The notes beneath the pieces were generated by a model. That model had not been told where the DNA came from. It was given only the letters and a program-made list of their open reading frames with translations, and searched no databases. A DNA stretch of 64,000 bases from the NCBI RefSeq assembly GCF_001425025.1, contig NZ_LMDE01000001.1, forward strand, positions 168,751-232,750. The letters run 5' to 3'. The stretch is from Nocardioides sp. Root122. GTDB lineage: Bacteria > Actinomycetota > Actinomycetes > Propionibacteriales > Nocardioidaceae. A program made the translations under genes and the position numbers. Numbering within the stretch: the stretch's first letter is position 1; each line of letters starts with the position of its first letter. Positions 49,070 through 57,803 of the stretch are shown here, in pieces.

Positions 49070-49528
49070 GCGCTCGCACCCCCCGGGTTCGACGTTCGGC
49101 CAGGGCGTCAGGCTACGTCCGGTCTGGTCCGCAGCGCCGCTGATCGGCACGCGGCGTACAGAAACCGTCAAGCGTCCCCGCACGCTTGCCCGATCTTCGG
49201 GCAGGGGTCTGGCCGTGTGCTCCGCGGATCCCGATGCTGTGCGTAGAGCTTCGCGGAAGGCACGGGGGTGTGCAGGGGGCCGCGGATACGGGAGGGCCGA
49301 CGACACCGTCGGACAGGGGGGCGACACCAGTCTCGCCGGTCCTCCCGGACTCTGACCTCGGGGGAGGACACACCTCCGGGACCGAGCTTCGGGCGCATGC
49401 AGACAGGCGCCCGAGCCTCCACCCCCCATGGAGGGAGCCGGCGTCGACGGATCACCCACGAGTCCGTCGGCGCTGGCTCGTCTGCGCGCCCGGGTGCGCG
49501 CCGGGGGTCCCCGCGGACGCCCTCCAGA
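49070..49528. other. Non-coding interval between GH43 and 2-oxoacid dehydrogenase genes
   Basis: No credible gene in about 460 bases (593 in total to the TTG start). Short open frames here have no family features. Small hairpins are present: TGCCCGA-TCT-TCGGGCA (49187-49203) and CCGACG-ACAC-CGTCGG (49297-49312). It could be a long leader for either divergent gene or a structured RNA, but I can assign no class. Confidence 0.4.
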
Positions 49529-49558
49529 TTGGTGCTGGCAGGCTGCGGCCGATACGTT
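49529..49558 (+). promoter_or_regulatory. Probable promoter of the 2-oxoacid dehydrogenase operon
   Basis: TTGGTG (49529-49534), 18 bases, TACGTT (49553-49558), about 100 bases before the E1-alpha start. Confidence 0.5.
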
Positions 49559-49662
49559 GAGCCCATCATTGTGGTCGGGGTCACACACGCCGACGACCAC
49601 GCTGCAAGCCGTCGGCGTCCGGCGATCCCGGGACCGCCGCTAGCTGTTGTGAGGAGATTGCG

Positions 49663-50817
49663 TTGTCCGATCCTTCTGGTTTCGGCCCCGACCTTGCGGA
49701 GGTCTTCGGGCCTTCGCAGTCCGACGGTGGCCCCGACCTCGTCCAGCTGCTCACGCCCGAGGGCGAGCGCATCCACCACCCCGAGTTCGACCACGACTTC
49801 TCCGCCGAGGAGCTGCGCGGCCTCTACCGCGACATGGTGCTGACCCGGCGCATCGACGTCGAGGCGACCGCGCTCCAGCGCCACGGCGAGCTCGGCATCT
49901 GGGCCCAGCTGCTCGGCCAGGAGGCCGCCCAGATCGGCGCCGGCCGCGCCCTGCGCCCGCAGGACTACGTCTTCCCGACCTACCGCGAGCACGGTGTCGC
50001 CTACTGCAAGGGCGTCGACCCGCTCCGCCTGCTCGGCCTGTTCCGCGGCGTCGACCAGGGCGGCTGGGACCCCAACGAGAACAACTTCGGGCTCTACACG
50101 ATCGTCATCGGCGCCCAGACCCTCCACGCCACCGGCTACGCCATGGGCATGCAGCGCGACGGCGTCGTCGGCACGGGTGACCCCGAGCGCGACGCGGCCG
50201 TGATCGCCCACTTCGGCGACGGCGCGTCCTCGCAGGGTGACGTCAACGAGGCGTTCATCTTCGCCGCCTCCTACAACGCCCCCGTGGTGTTCTTCTGCCA
50301 GAACAACCAGTGGGCGATCTCCGAGCCGATCGAGCGCCAGACCCGCATCCCGCTCTACCAGCGTGCGCTGGGCTTCGGCTTCCCGGGCATCCGCGTCGAC
50401 GGCAACGACGTGCTCGCGACCTACGCCGTCACGAAGGCCGCGCTGCAGCGCGCCCGCGAGGGCAACGGTCCGTCGTTCGTCGAGGCCTACACCTACCGGA
50501 TGGGTGCGCACACCACCACCGACGACCCGACGCGCTACCGCCTCAACGACGAGCTCGAGCACTGGAAGCTCAAGGACCCGATCGAGCGCCTCAAGGTCTA
50601 CCTGCGCCGCAACGGCCTGGTCGACCAGCAGTTCTTCGACGACCTCGACGCCGAGGCCAAGGAGCTGGGCCACCACCTGCGCGAGGGCTGCAAGGCACTG
50701 CCCGACCCCAAGCCGCTCGACCAGTTCGGCTACGTCTTCAGCGAGATGACCGACGAGATCGCCGCCCAGCGCGACGGCTTCGCCGCCTACCTCGAGTCGT
50801 TCGAAGGAGCCCACTGA
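49663..50817 (+). CDS. bkdA: 2-oxoacid dehydrogenase E1 component, alpha subunit
   Basis: 384 residues from a TTG start at 49663, supported by gaggag six bases upstream; no ATG/GTG in frame fits. Thiamine diphosphate site HFGDGASSQGDVNEAFIFAASYNAPVVFFCQNN (G-D-G...N-N, about residues 185-217) and phospho-loop YRMGAHTTTDDPTRYR. With E1-beta and E2 it decarboxylates branched-chain 2-oxoacids or pyruvate. The two-subunit E1 with an adjacent E2 favours the branched-chain enzyme (as BkdABC of M. tuberculosis), but specificity is not proven by the sequence. Confidence 0.9.
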   Translation: MSDPSGFGPDLAEVFGPSQSDGGPDLVQLLTPEGERIHHPEFDHDFSAEELRGLYRDMVLTRRIDVEATALQRHGELGIWAQLLGQEAAQIGAGRALRPQDYVFPTYREHGVAYCKGVDPLRLLGLFRGVDQGGWDPNENNFGLYTIVIGAQTLHATGYAMGMQRDGVVGTGDPERDAAVIAHFGDGASSQGDVNEAFIFAASYNAPVVFFCQNNQWAISEPIERQTRIPLYQRALGFGFPGIRVDGNDVLATYAVTKAALQRAREGNGPSFVEAYTYRMGAHTTTDDPTRYRLNDELEHWKLKDPIERLKVYLRRNGLVDQQFFDDLDAEAKELGHHLREGCKALPDPKPLDQFGYVFSEMTDEIAAQRDGFAAYLESFEGAH

Positions 50818-50818
50818 G

Positions 50819-51802
50819 ATGAGCACCAGCAAGATCACCCTGGCCAAGGGTCTCAACATGGGCCTGCGCAAGGCCATGGAGGACGACGACAAGGTCCTCC
50901 TCATGGGCGAGGACGTCGGCAAGCTCGGTGGCGTCTTCCGCATCACCGACGGCCTGCAGAAGGACTTCGGCGAGGACCGCGTCATCGACAGCCCGCTCGC
51001 GGAGTCCGGCATCGTCGGCACCGCGGTCGGCATGGCGCTGCGCGGCTACCGCCCCGTCGTGGAGATCCAGTTCGACGGCTTCGTCTACCCCGCCTACGAC
51101 CAGATCGTGTGCCAGGTCGCGAAGTACACCTACCGCTCGCAGGGCAAGGTGAAGATGCCGATCGTCATCCGCATCCCCTTCGGCGGCGGCATCGGCGCGG
51201 TCGAGCACCACTCCGAGAGCCCCGAGGCGCAGTTCGCGCACACCCCCGGCCTCAAGGTCGTGGCGTGCTCCAACCCGGTCGACGGCTACTGGATGATCCA
51301 GCAGGCCATCGCCCACGACGACCCGGTCATCTTCCTCGAGCCCAAGCGGCAGTACCACGCCGACAAGGCCGAGCTCGACGAGTCGGCGACGCCCGAGCCG
51401 CTGTTCACCTCGCGCGTGGTGCGCGCCGGCAGCGACGCGACCCTGCTGGCCTACGGCCCGACGGTCAAGACGGCGCTCAAGGCCGCGGAGGCCGCCGAGT
51501 CCGAGGGTCGCAACCTCGAGGTCATCGACCTGCGCACCCTGTCGCCGCTCGACATGGCGCCGGTCTACGAGTCCGTACGCCGCACCGGCCGCTGCGTCGT
51601 CACCCACGAGGCGCACGTCAACCTCGGCATGGGTGCCGAGCTGTCCGCCCGGGTCACCGAGGAGTGCTTCTACTCCCTCGAGGCCCCCGTCCTCCGCGTC
51701 GGCGCCTTCGACACCCCCTACCCGCCCTCGCGGATCGAGGAGGAGTACCTCCCCGACCTCGACCGGGTCCTCGACGCCGTCGACCGCACCTTCTCGTACT
51801 GA
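50819..51802 (+). CDS. bkdB: 2-oxoacid dehydrogenase E1 component, beta subunit
   Basis: 327 residues, ATG two bases after the alpha stop, ribosome site gaaggag. Transketolase pyrimidine domain: VLLMGEDVGKLGGVFRITDGL (with the ThDP-activating Glu in later DSPLAESGIVGTAVGMALRGYRPVVEIQF) and C-terminal domain VIDLRTLSPLDMAPVYESVRRTGR. It completes the E1 heterotetramer with the alpha subunit. Followed by a 115-base gap full of repeat remnants before E2. Confidence 0.92.
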   Translation: MSTSKITLAKGLNMGLRKAMEDDDKVLLMGEDVGKLGGVFRITDGLQKDFGEDRVIDSPLAESGIVGTAVGMALRGYRPVVEIQFDGFVYPAYDQIVCQVAKYTYRSQGKVKMPIVIRIPFGGGIGAVEHHSESPEAQFAHTPGLKVVACSNPVDGYWMIQQAIAHDDPVIFLEPKRQYHADKAELDESATPEPLFTSRVVRAGSDATLLAYGPTVKTALKAAEAAESEGRNLEVIDLRTLSPLDMAPVYESVRRTGRCVVTHEAHVNLGMGAELSARVTEECFYSLEAPVLRVGAFDTPYPPSRIEEEYLPDLDRVLDAVDRTFSY

Positions 51803-51803
51803 T

Positions 51804-51831
51804 GGGCTCGCTCCGCTTCGCCGTGTCCGCG
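51804..51831 (+). repeat. Type E repeat, copy 1 (inverted partner at 53481-53507)
   Basis: GGGCTCGCTCCGCTTCGCCG then TGTCCGCG. The reverse complement of 53481-53507 is the same apart from one substitution and one base indel. The two copies flank the E2 gene head to head. Confidence 0.75.
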
Positions 51832-51855
51832 TCGCTGCAGGACGACGACGCAACC

Positions 51856-51900
51856 CACCGTTGGTCGAGGAGGTCGCGCAGCGACCGTCACGAGACCCGG
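51856..51900 (+). repeat. Type C repeat remnant upstream of the E2 gene
   Basis: CACCGTTGGTCGAGGAGGTC then GCGCAGCGACCGTCACGAGACCCGG. It contains the hairpin GGTCGC-GCA-GCGACC (51872-51886). Its last 14 bases match the insert in the FAD oxidoreductase gene. Confidence 0.75.
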
Positions 51901-51917
51901 CTCCGAAAGGTTTTCTG

Positions 51918-53459
51918 ATGTCTGAGTTCCTCCTTCCCGACGTCGGCGAGGGCCTCACCGAGGCCGAGATCGTGGCCTGGAAGGTCAAGGTCGGCGACAC
52001 CATCGAGATCAACGACGTGGTCGTCGAGATCGAGACGGCCAAGTCGCTCGTCGAGCTGCCTTCGCCGTACGAGGGCACGGTCCTCGCGCTGCTCGTCCCC
52101 GAGGGCGAGACCATCCCCGTCGGCACCCCGATCATCTCGATCGGCGCTCCCGGTGAGGAGCCGGCGACGCCCGCGGCCCCGACCGAGCAGACCGAGTCCG
52201 ACCCCTATCTCGGCATGGCCGAGAAGGCAGGCCAGCAGGCGGCCGAGGCGCAGGTCGACCCGGCCGACATCGACCTGTCCAACCCCGCCGCCTCCGGCTC
52301 GATGGAGGGCGCGTCCCTCGTCGGCCGGATCAAGGCCGAGCGCGGGCCGATGCGTCGCGCCCGTCGCGGGTCCGCCTCGCCGAGCACGGTGGCCGGCAGC
52401 CAGACCCAGATGCAGGTCCAGGGTGCGTTCTCACCCGGCGGCGCCCAGTCCGACGACGTCATGCCGGCCGACGAGTCCCCGGTGCCGGCCGTCGACCAGC
52501 GTCCCGCCGCCCCGGCGGCGCCCGCCGAGGCGCTCGTCCCGGCAGCCGCCCAGGTCGGGACCGGCGACGTACGCGCCCTGGCGAAGCCGCCGGTGCGCAA
52601 GCTCGCCAAGGACCTCGGCGTCGACCTGACCACCCTGACCGGGTCCGGCCCCTCGGGGTCGATCACCCGCGACGACGTGCAGGGTGCGGCCAACGGATCC
52701 GCCCCGGCTGCAGCGCCCGCTGCGGCTCCGGCCAGCCGTGCCGCGGCGCCCGGCGAGCGCGAGACCCGCGAGCCGATCAAGGGCGTGCGCAAGATGATGG
52801 CCTCGGCGATGAGCCAGTCGGCCTTCACCAGCCCGCACGTCACCGAGTGGGTCACCGTCGACGTCACCGCCACGATGCAGCTCGTCGAGCGGCTCAAGGC
52901 GCGGCGCGAGCTCCGCGACGTACGGATCAGCCCGCTGCTGGTGCTCTCCCGCGCCGTGATCCTCGCGATGAAGCGCACCCCGGAGATCAACTCCTTCTGG
53001 GACGAGGCCGCGCAGGAGGTCGTCTACAAGCACTACGTCAACCTCGGCATCGCGGCCGCCACGCCGCGCGGCCTTGTGGTGCCCAACGTCAAGGACGCCG
53101 ACTCCCTGTCGATGACCGAGCTCGCTGCTGCCCTGGGCGAGCTCACCGCCACCGCGCGTGAGGGCAGGACGCAGCCGGCCGAGATGGCGGGCGGCACGTT
53201 CACCATCACCAACGTCGGCGTCTTCGGCGTCGACGCCGGCACCCCGATCATCAACCCGGGGGAGTCCGCGATCCTGTGCTTCGGCGCGATCAGCAAGCGG
53301 CCCTGGGTCGACGAGCAGACGGGCGAGATCGTCGTGCGCGACGTCACCACGCTGGCGCTGTCCTTCGACCACCGCCACATCGACGGCGAGAAGGGCTCGC
53401 GCTTCCTCGCCGACGTCGCGGGGATGCTCCAGGACCCGGGCACCGCGCTCCTCTTCTGA
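51918..53459 (+). CDS. bkdC: 2-oxoacid dehydrogenase E2 component (dihydrolipoamide acyltransferase)
   Basis: 513 residues from the ATG at 51918 (gaaaggttttctg before it). One lipoyl domain with Lys42 in EIETAKSLVELPSPY, an Ala/Pro-rich linker, a peripheral-subunit-binding domain (KPPVRKLAKDLGVDLTTLTGSGPSGSITRDDV, about residues 218-250), a second linker and the acyltransferase core with HisXXXAspGly in SFDHRHIDGEKG (His485). It carries the acyl group from E1 to CoA. An E3 gene is not in the window. Confidence 0.93.
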   Translation: MSEFLLPDVGEGLTEAEIVAWKVKVGDTIEINDVVVEIETAKSLVELPSPYEGTVLALLVPEGETIPVGTPIISIGAPGEEPATPAAPTEQTESDPYLGMAEKAGQQAAEAQVDPADIDLSNPAASGSMEGASLVGRIKAERGPMRRARRGSASPSTVAGSQTQMQVQGAFSPGGAQSDDVMPADESPVPAVDQRPAAPAAPAEALVPAAAQVGTGDVRALAKPPVRKLAKDLGVDLTTLTGSGPSGSITRDDVQGAANGSAPAAAPAAAPASRAAAPGERETREPIKGVRKMMASAMSQSAFTSPHVTEWVTVDVTATMQLVERLKARRELRDVRISPLLVLSRAVILAMKRTPEINSFWDEAAQEVVYKHYVNLGIAAATPRGLVVPNVKDADSLSMTELAAALGELTATAREGRTQPAEMAGGTFTITNVGVFGVDAGTPIINPGESAILCFGAISKRPWVDEQTGEIVVRDVTTLALSFDHRHIDGEKGSRFLADVAGMLQDPGTALLF

Positions 53460-53480
53460 GCGGACTGCACACCGGCGCGC

Positions 53481-53507
53481 CGCGGACACGGCGAGCGAAG
53501 CGAGCCC
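53481..53507 (-). repeat. Type E repeat, copy 2
   Basis: CGCGGACACGGCGAGCGAAG then CGAGCCC, the inverted partner of 51804-51831, placed just after the E2 stop. Confidence 0.75.
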
Positions 53508-53523
53508 TTCAACACAGCTCTTT

Positions 53524-53541
53524 GTCACCCCCAGGGGTGAC
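53524..53541. promoter_or_regulatory. Inverted repeat upstream of the coiled-coil gene pair
   Basis: GTCACCCC-CA-GGGGTGAC, perfect 8-base arms with a 2-base centre, 41 bases before the GTG at 53582. Its symmetry and position suit a dimeric regulator. Confidence 0.5.
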
Positions 53542-53581
53542 CTGAGAGGATGGGTGCCTCGGACTCGGCCGGAGGGAGCAG

Positions 53582-55057
53582 GTGGCAATGAACGTGGAAG
53601 CCCCGACCGCCACGTCCGGGGAGTCCTCGACCTCCGCCCTGCTCGCCCGGGCCCAGCAGGTGGCCGACCAGCTCGTCAGCGAGGCCCGTCTCGAGGCGGA
53701 GCGGCTCACCGCCGATCTCGCCGACCTCCGCGAGGAGGCCCGCGTCCTCAAGGTCGAGGCCGAGCGGGACCGGGCCGAGGCCGGGCGGGCGCGCAAGCAG
53801 GCGGAGCAGGTGCTGGCCGGTGCCTCCGAGGAGGCCGCGACGATCGTCCTCGACGCCAACGAGCAGGCGGCCCTGCTGATGAGCTCCGCGTCGGGTGCAC
53901 GCGACGAGCAGGTCGAGGCGGCCAGGATCGAGGGCGAGAAGCTCCGTGCACAGGCCCACGACGACGCCGTCGCACTCCGCGTCGAGGCCCAGGAGCTGCG
54001 CGACACCGCCGCCCTGGAGCGGACCGAGCTCCTCGAGGGTGCCCGGGGCGAGGCCGACGCGACCGTCGCCACCGCCCAGGAGTCTGCCGCGCGGCTGGTC
54101 GAGGAGGCCCGCACCGCCGGCCAGCAGCACCTCGACTCGGCCACCGCCGAGGCCGAGTCGCTCCGGTCCACCGCCTCGATCGATGCCGCCCGGATGCGCG
54201 ACGAGGCCGGGCTCCACGTCGAGGAGCTGCGACGTACGACCGGCGCCGAGGTCGACCGGATGCGCCAGGCAGCCGAGGAGCTGCTCGCCGCGGCCCGCGC
54301 GGAGAGCGAGGAGAAGCTGCGCCACGCGGCGGAGCAGACCGAATGGGCCACGCGCACGGTCGAGTCGGTCCTCGCCGGAGCGGCCACCGAGGCCGACTCG
54401 ATCCGCAAGGGCGCCCACGCGGAGGCCGGCGAGCACGCCCGGCTCGTGCGCGAGCGCGCGCAGGGAGTCATCGCCGCCGTCAACGCCCGTGTCGCCCTGG
54501 AGGTGGCCGAGGCCAAGCAGCGCGCCGAGGAGGTCGCCCAGGACGCGTTCCACGCGGCTGATGAGCGCCGGGCCGAGGCGCGAGCCGCGCTCGAGCAGGC
54601 ACAGGCCGAGGCAGTTCGGATCATCGCTGACGCCACCGACGAGTCGGAGCGCGCCGTGGAGCGGCTCGAGCGCCGCCGTGCCGAAGCCGAGAGCGGTGCG
54701 GCCAGCCTGCGAGCACTGGTCGCCGAGGAGGTCACCCGCTCGCGCGCGGAGGCTGCCGAGGAGCGGCGCCGCGCCCGCGAGGAGTCGGTCGCGCACGTCG
54801 CCGAGGCCCGTGCCGAGGCCGACAGGCTCCGCGAGAGCGCCCGCCTCGCCCTGGACCGCGCCCGCACCGAGATCGCCCAGCTCCAGGCCCGCCGCGACAA
54901 GATCGTGACCGAGCTCGGCCAGTGGTCAGGCGTGATCGAGGCGCTGTCCGTCCCGGAGACCGACGCATCCGACGGCCCGCGCGCCGGGCAGATCGCCCCC
55001 GAGCCCCACCCCTTCGCCCCCGAGTTCCAGCCCGACCAGGAGACCCCCGATGCCTGA
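53582..55057 (+). CDS. Long coiled-coil protein (FilP/Scy-like cytoskeletal type)
   Basis: 491 residues from the GTG at 53582, which has ggaggga at proper distance; an ATG two codons later is the alternative. Almost the whole chain (about residues 20-455) is Ala/Glu/Arg-rich heptad coiled coil with few aromatic residues. The tail is acidic and Pro-rich. It has no enzyme domain. Neighbouring protein has a DivIVA-type N-terminus, so the pair may build polar or septal scaffolds. Overlaps the next gene by eight bases. Confidence 0.75.
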   Translation: MAMNVEAPTATSGESSTSALLARAQQVADQLVSEARLEAERLTADLADLREEARVLKVEAERDRAEAGRARKQAEQVLAGASEEAATIVLDANEQAALLMSSASGARDEQVEAARIEGEKLRAQAHDDAVALRVEAQELRDTAALERTELLEGARGEADATVATAQESAARLVEEARTAGQQHLDSATAEAESLRSTASIDAARMRDEAGLHVEELRRTTGAEVDRMRQAAEELLAAARAESEEKLRHAAEQTEWATRTVESVLAGAATEADSIRKGAHAEAGEHARLVRERAQGVIAAVNARVALEVAEAKQRAEEVAQDAFHAADERRAEARAALEQAQAEAVRIIADATDESERAVERLERRRAEAESGAASLRALVAEEVTRSRAEAAEERRRAREESVAHVAEARAEADRLRESARLALDRARTEIAQLQARRDKIVTELGQWSGVIEALSVPETDASDGPRAGQIAPEPHPFAPEFQPDQETPDA

Positions 55058-56117
55058 AGAGTTGTTCACCACCGTGCGCCGCGGCTACGACCCGGCCGAG
55101 GTCGAACGAGCGTTCAGCGCCGCCCAGACCGAGCTGGCCGAGCTGCGCCGGCGGGTCGAGGCCGCCGAGCGGGTGGCCGAGGAGGCACGCACCGAGGCGT
55201 CCGCGTCCCGGGAGGCTCTGGTGTCGCGGGAGTCGCAGCAGCCGGAGCCGCCGACGTACGCCCACCTGGGCGAGCGGGTCGGGCAGATCCTGTCCCTCGC
55301 CGAGACCGAGGCCGCGGAGCTGCGTGACCGGGTGGTGGGCGAGATCGAGGCGATGCGCAAGGACGCCGACGTCGAGGTGTCGGCGCTGCGCCAGGACGCC
55401 GACCGCTACGCCGAGGAGACGCGGCGCGACGCCGAGGCCGAGAGCGCCCGGGTGCTCGCCGACGCGCGCACCGCCGCCGACTCCGAGCGCGACGCCGCCG
55501 AGCGCGATGCCTCCGCCCGCCGTGCCGAGGCCGAGGCGCTCCACGAGGACCAGCGCGCCAAGGCCGCGCAGGCCGCGGCGGACTTCGAGACCACGCTCGC
55601 CGAGCGTCGGCAGAAGGCCACCTCCGAGTTCCAGGCGCAGCAGGCCGCCACCCAGGCCGAGCTCGACGCGATGACCGCCCGCAACCGCGACGCCGAGGCG
55701 GCGATGGAACGCAGCCGTGCCGAGGCCGAGGGCCGCATCGCTCGCATGCTCGCCGAGGCCGAGGAGCGCTCCACCGCGATGGTCGCGGAGGCCCGCGCCA
55801 CGGCCGATCGGGTGCGCGCCGAGTCCGAGCGCGAGCTCGCCGCCGCCTCCCAGCGCCGCGACAGCATCAACGCCCAGCTCTCCAACGTGCGCCAGATGCT
55901 CGCCACCCTGACCGGCACGGTGCCCGCGATCGTGCCGCCCGAGCCGGCACCCCAGGACGCGGCGGCTCCCGCCGCAGAGGCCGAGCAGTCCGAGCCCGAC
56001 CAGTCCGAGGACAGGCCCGAGGCGGTCACCGAGGCCGAGGTCGTACGCGCCCAGGACGAGGCGGCCGCCGACCTGGCCGAGCGCGCCGACGGATCGGACG
56101 ATCCCGAGCAGCACTGA
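55050..56117 (+). CDS. DivIVA-domain coiled-coil protein
   Basis: 355 residues. N-terminal DivIVA-like motif ELFTTVRRGYDPAEVERAF (residues 4-22), a second short conserved box YAHLGERVGQILSLAETEAAELR (about 70-92) found in actinobacterial cell-division/filament proteins, then coiled coil to about residue 290 and an acidic Pro/Glu-rich tail. DivIVA N-termini bind curved membrane. It probably works with the coiled-coil partner upstream. The stop lies inside a 14-base tandem repeat (56104-56140). Confidence 0.82.
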   Translation: MPEELFTTVRRGYDPAEVERAFSAAQTELAELRRRVEAAERVAEEARTEASASREALVSRESQQPEPPTYAHLGERVGQILSLAETEAAELRDRVVGEIEAMRKDADVEVSALRQDADRYAEETRRDAEAESARVLADARTAADSERDAAERDASARRAEAEALHEDQRAKAAQAAADFETTLAERRQKATSEFQAQQAATQAELDAMTARNRDAEAAMERSRAEAEGRIARMLAEAEERSTAMVAEARATADRVRAESERELAAASQRRDSINAQLSNVRQMLATLTGTVPAIVPPEPAPQDAAAPAAEAEQSEPDQSEDRPEAVTEAEVVRAQDEAAADLAERADGSDDPEQH

Positions 56118-56140
56118 CCGAGCAGCACTGACCGAGCAGC
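56104..56140 (+). repeat. 14-base tandem repeat across the stop codon
   Basis: CCGAGCAGCACTGA is present 2.6 times; each unit carries the TGA that ends the DivIVA-like gene. Confidence 0.85.
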
Positions 56141-56148
56141 CGGAGCGC

Positions 56149-57624
56149 TCAGACGTAGCGCCGCGCGCGCTTCTCCGGTGACCCCGGCCCGGCGGCGAGC
56201 AACGCGCTGAGCTCGTGCTCGAGCACGGCGCCGACCCGGCGGCAGAACTCCTCCGGCTCATCGGCGGCGTCCGGCTTCTCCGCGACGATCCGGTCGACGA
56301 TCCCGCGCCGGTAGAGGTCGATCGCGCGCACCTGCTGGGCCCGCGCCATGTCGGCGGCGTGGTCGAGGTCGCGGTGCACGATCGCCGACGCGCCCTCCGG
56401 CGGGAGCGGCGAGAGCCACGCGTGCTGCGCAGCGACCACCCGGTCGGCGGGCAGCAGCGCGAGGGCGCCGCCACCGTTGCCCTCGCCCAGCATCAGGCAC
56501 AACGTCGGGGCGTCGAGCGTCACCAGGTCGGCCAACGACCGCGCGATCTCCCCGGCCAGCCCGCCGTTCTCGGCGTCGGGCGAGAGAGCGGCGCCCTGCG
56601 TGTCGATCACCGTCACCAGCGGCAGCCCGAGCTCGGACGCCAGCCGCATCCCGCGCCTGGCCTCGCGCAGCGCCTCGGGGCCGAGCGGGTGGTCGGTCGT
56701 CTGCCCGCGCCGGTCCTGCCCGAGGAAGACGCACGGCGCCTCCCCGAAGCGTGCCAGCGCGATCAGCAGACCCGGGTCCGCCTCGCCCTGCCCGGTCCCG
56801 TTGAGGGGTACGACGTCGCTGGCGGCGTAGCGCAGCAGCCGGCGCACGCCCGGCCGGTCCGGGCGCCGCGACCGGGTCACGCAGTCCCAGGTGTCGACGT
56901 CGGGCACGTCCTCCTGGCCCGGGTCGGCCACCGGGGCCACGCCCTCCCGGGCCGCCATCAGGATCGTCAGCGCGCGGTCGAGGATGTCGGCGATCTGGTC
57001 GGGCGGCAGGACCGCGTCGATGATGCCGTGGGCGTAGAGGTTCTCCGAGGTCTGCACGTCGCTGGGGAAGGGCTTGCCGTAGAGGGCCTCGTAGACACGG
57101 GGTCCGAGGAAGCCGACGAGGGCACCCGGCTCGGCGACGGTCACGTGGCCGAGAGAGCCCCACGAGGCCATCACGCCACCGGTGGTGGGGTGGCGCAGGT
57201 AGACGAGGTACGGCAGTCCGGCGGTGCGGTGGGCAGCCACGGCAGCGGAGATCCGCACCATCTGCACGAAGGCCGGCGTGCCTTCCTGCATCCGCGTCCC
57301 GCCGCTGACCGGGGCGGCGACGAGGGGCAGGCCCTCGCGGGTCGCGCGCTCGATGCCGGCGACGATCCGGTCGGCCGCGGCCCGGCCGATGGAGCCGGCC
57401 AGGAAGCCGAACTCGCCCACCAGGACGCCGATCCGGCGCCCGTGCATGCGGGCCTCGCCGGTGAGCACGGACTCGTCCACGCCGGACTTCTCGGCCGCCG
57501 CCGCCAGCTCGGCGGCGTACTCCTCCGGGACGCCGTCGCGCGATGGCGGGGTGTCCCAGGAGGACCACGAGCCGGGGTCCAGGACGAGGTCGATGAGGTC
57601 GCGCGCGGACAGTCGTTCGCTCAT
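56149..57624 (-). CDS. Fused acetyl-CoA carboxylase-type carboxyltransferase (AccD-AccA)
   Basis: 491 residues. N-terminal half is beta-type (SARDLIDLVLDPGSW, FLAGSIGRAAADRIVAGIERATREGLPLV, SGGTRMQEGTPAFVQM), C-terminal half alpha-type (GVRRLLRYAASDVVPLNGTGQ, VTVIDTQGAALSPDAENGGLAGEIARSL, GEGNGGGALALLPADRVV). It lacks the zinc-finger of E. coli AccD. Similar fused proteins (AccD3-like) exist in mycobacteria without a dedicated biotin subunit beside them. A leaderless-type TAACCT box precedes the ATG. Confidence 0.88.
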   Translation of the reverse strand: MSERLSARDLIDLVLDPGSWSSWDTPPSRDGVPEEYAAELAAAAEKSGVDESVLTGEARMHGRRIGVLVGEFGFLAGSIGRAAADRIVAGIERATREGLPLVAAPVSGGTRMQEGTPAFVQMVRISAAVAAHRTAGLPYLVYLRHPTTGGVMASWGSLGHVTVAEPGALVGFLGPRVYEALYGKPFPSDVQTSENLYAHGIIDAVLPPDQIADILDRALTILMAAREGVAPVADPGQEDVPDVDTWDCVTRSRRPDRPGVRRLLRYAASDVVPLNGTGQGEADPGLLIALARFGEAPCVFLGQDRRGQTTDHPLGPEALREARRGMRLASELGLPLVTVIDTQGAALSPDAENGGLAGEIARSLADLVTLDAPTLCLMLGEGNGGGALALLPADRVVAAQHAWLSPLPPEGASAIVHRDLDHAADMARAQQVRAIDLYRRGIVDRIVAEKPDAADEPEEFCRRVGAVLEHELSALLAAGPGSPEKRARRYV

Positions 57625-57630
57625 TGAGCG

Positions 57631-57636
57631 AGGTTA
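57631..57636 (-). promoter_or_regulatory. -10 box (TAACCT) of a leaderless-type start
   Basis: It lies six bases before the ATG at 57624 on the minus strand. Confidence 0.5.
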
Positions 57637-57727
57637 GGCCATGCGGTGCCGCGCCAGGTCCGGGACCGCCCACCCCGACGGGTGGCGCCCCGTACACCAG
57701 CGTGGGTATATCGCTGACAAGGCGTCC

Positions 57728-57755
57728 CTGACGGCTGGGGCGCCCGTCCTACGGT
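57728..57755 (+). promoter_or_regulatory. Possible promoter of the giant repeat protein gene
   Basis: CTGACG (57728-57733), 16 bases, TACGGT (57750-57755), about 50 bases before the start. It sits in the 167-179 base divergent gap to the carboxyltransferase gene. Confidence 0.35.
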
Positions 57756-57803
57756 GCAATCCGCTGTCCACCGGGCTCGGGCCACGCCTGTATGGAGATC
57801 GCT

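Noticed and set aside
49070..49662. Riboswitch or small gene in the 593-base gap before the 2-oxoacid dehydrogenase genes
   Set aside because: Only short hairpins were found; I could not match any riboswitch consensus, and open frames have no codon bias or motif.
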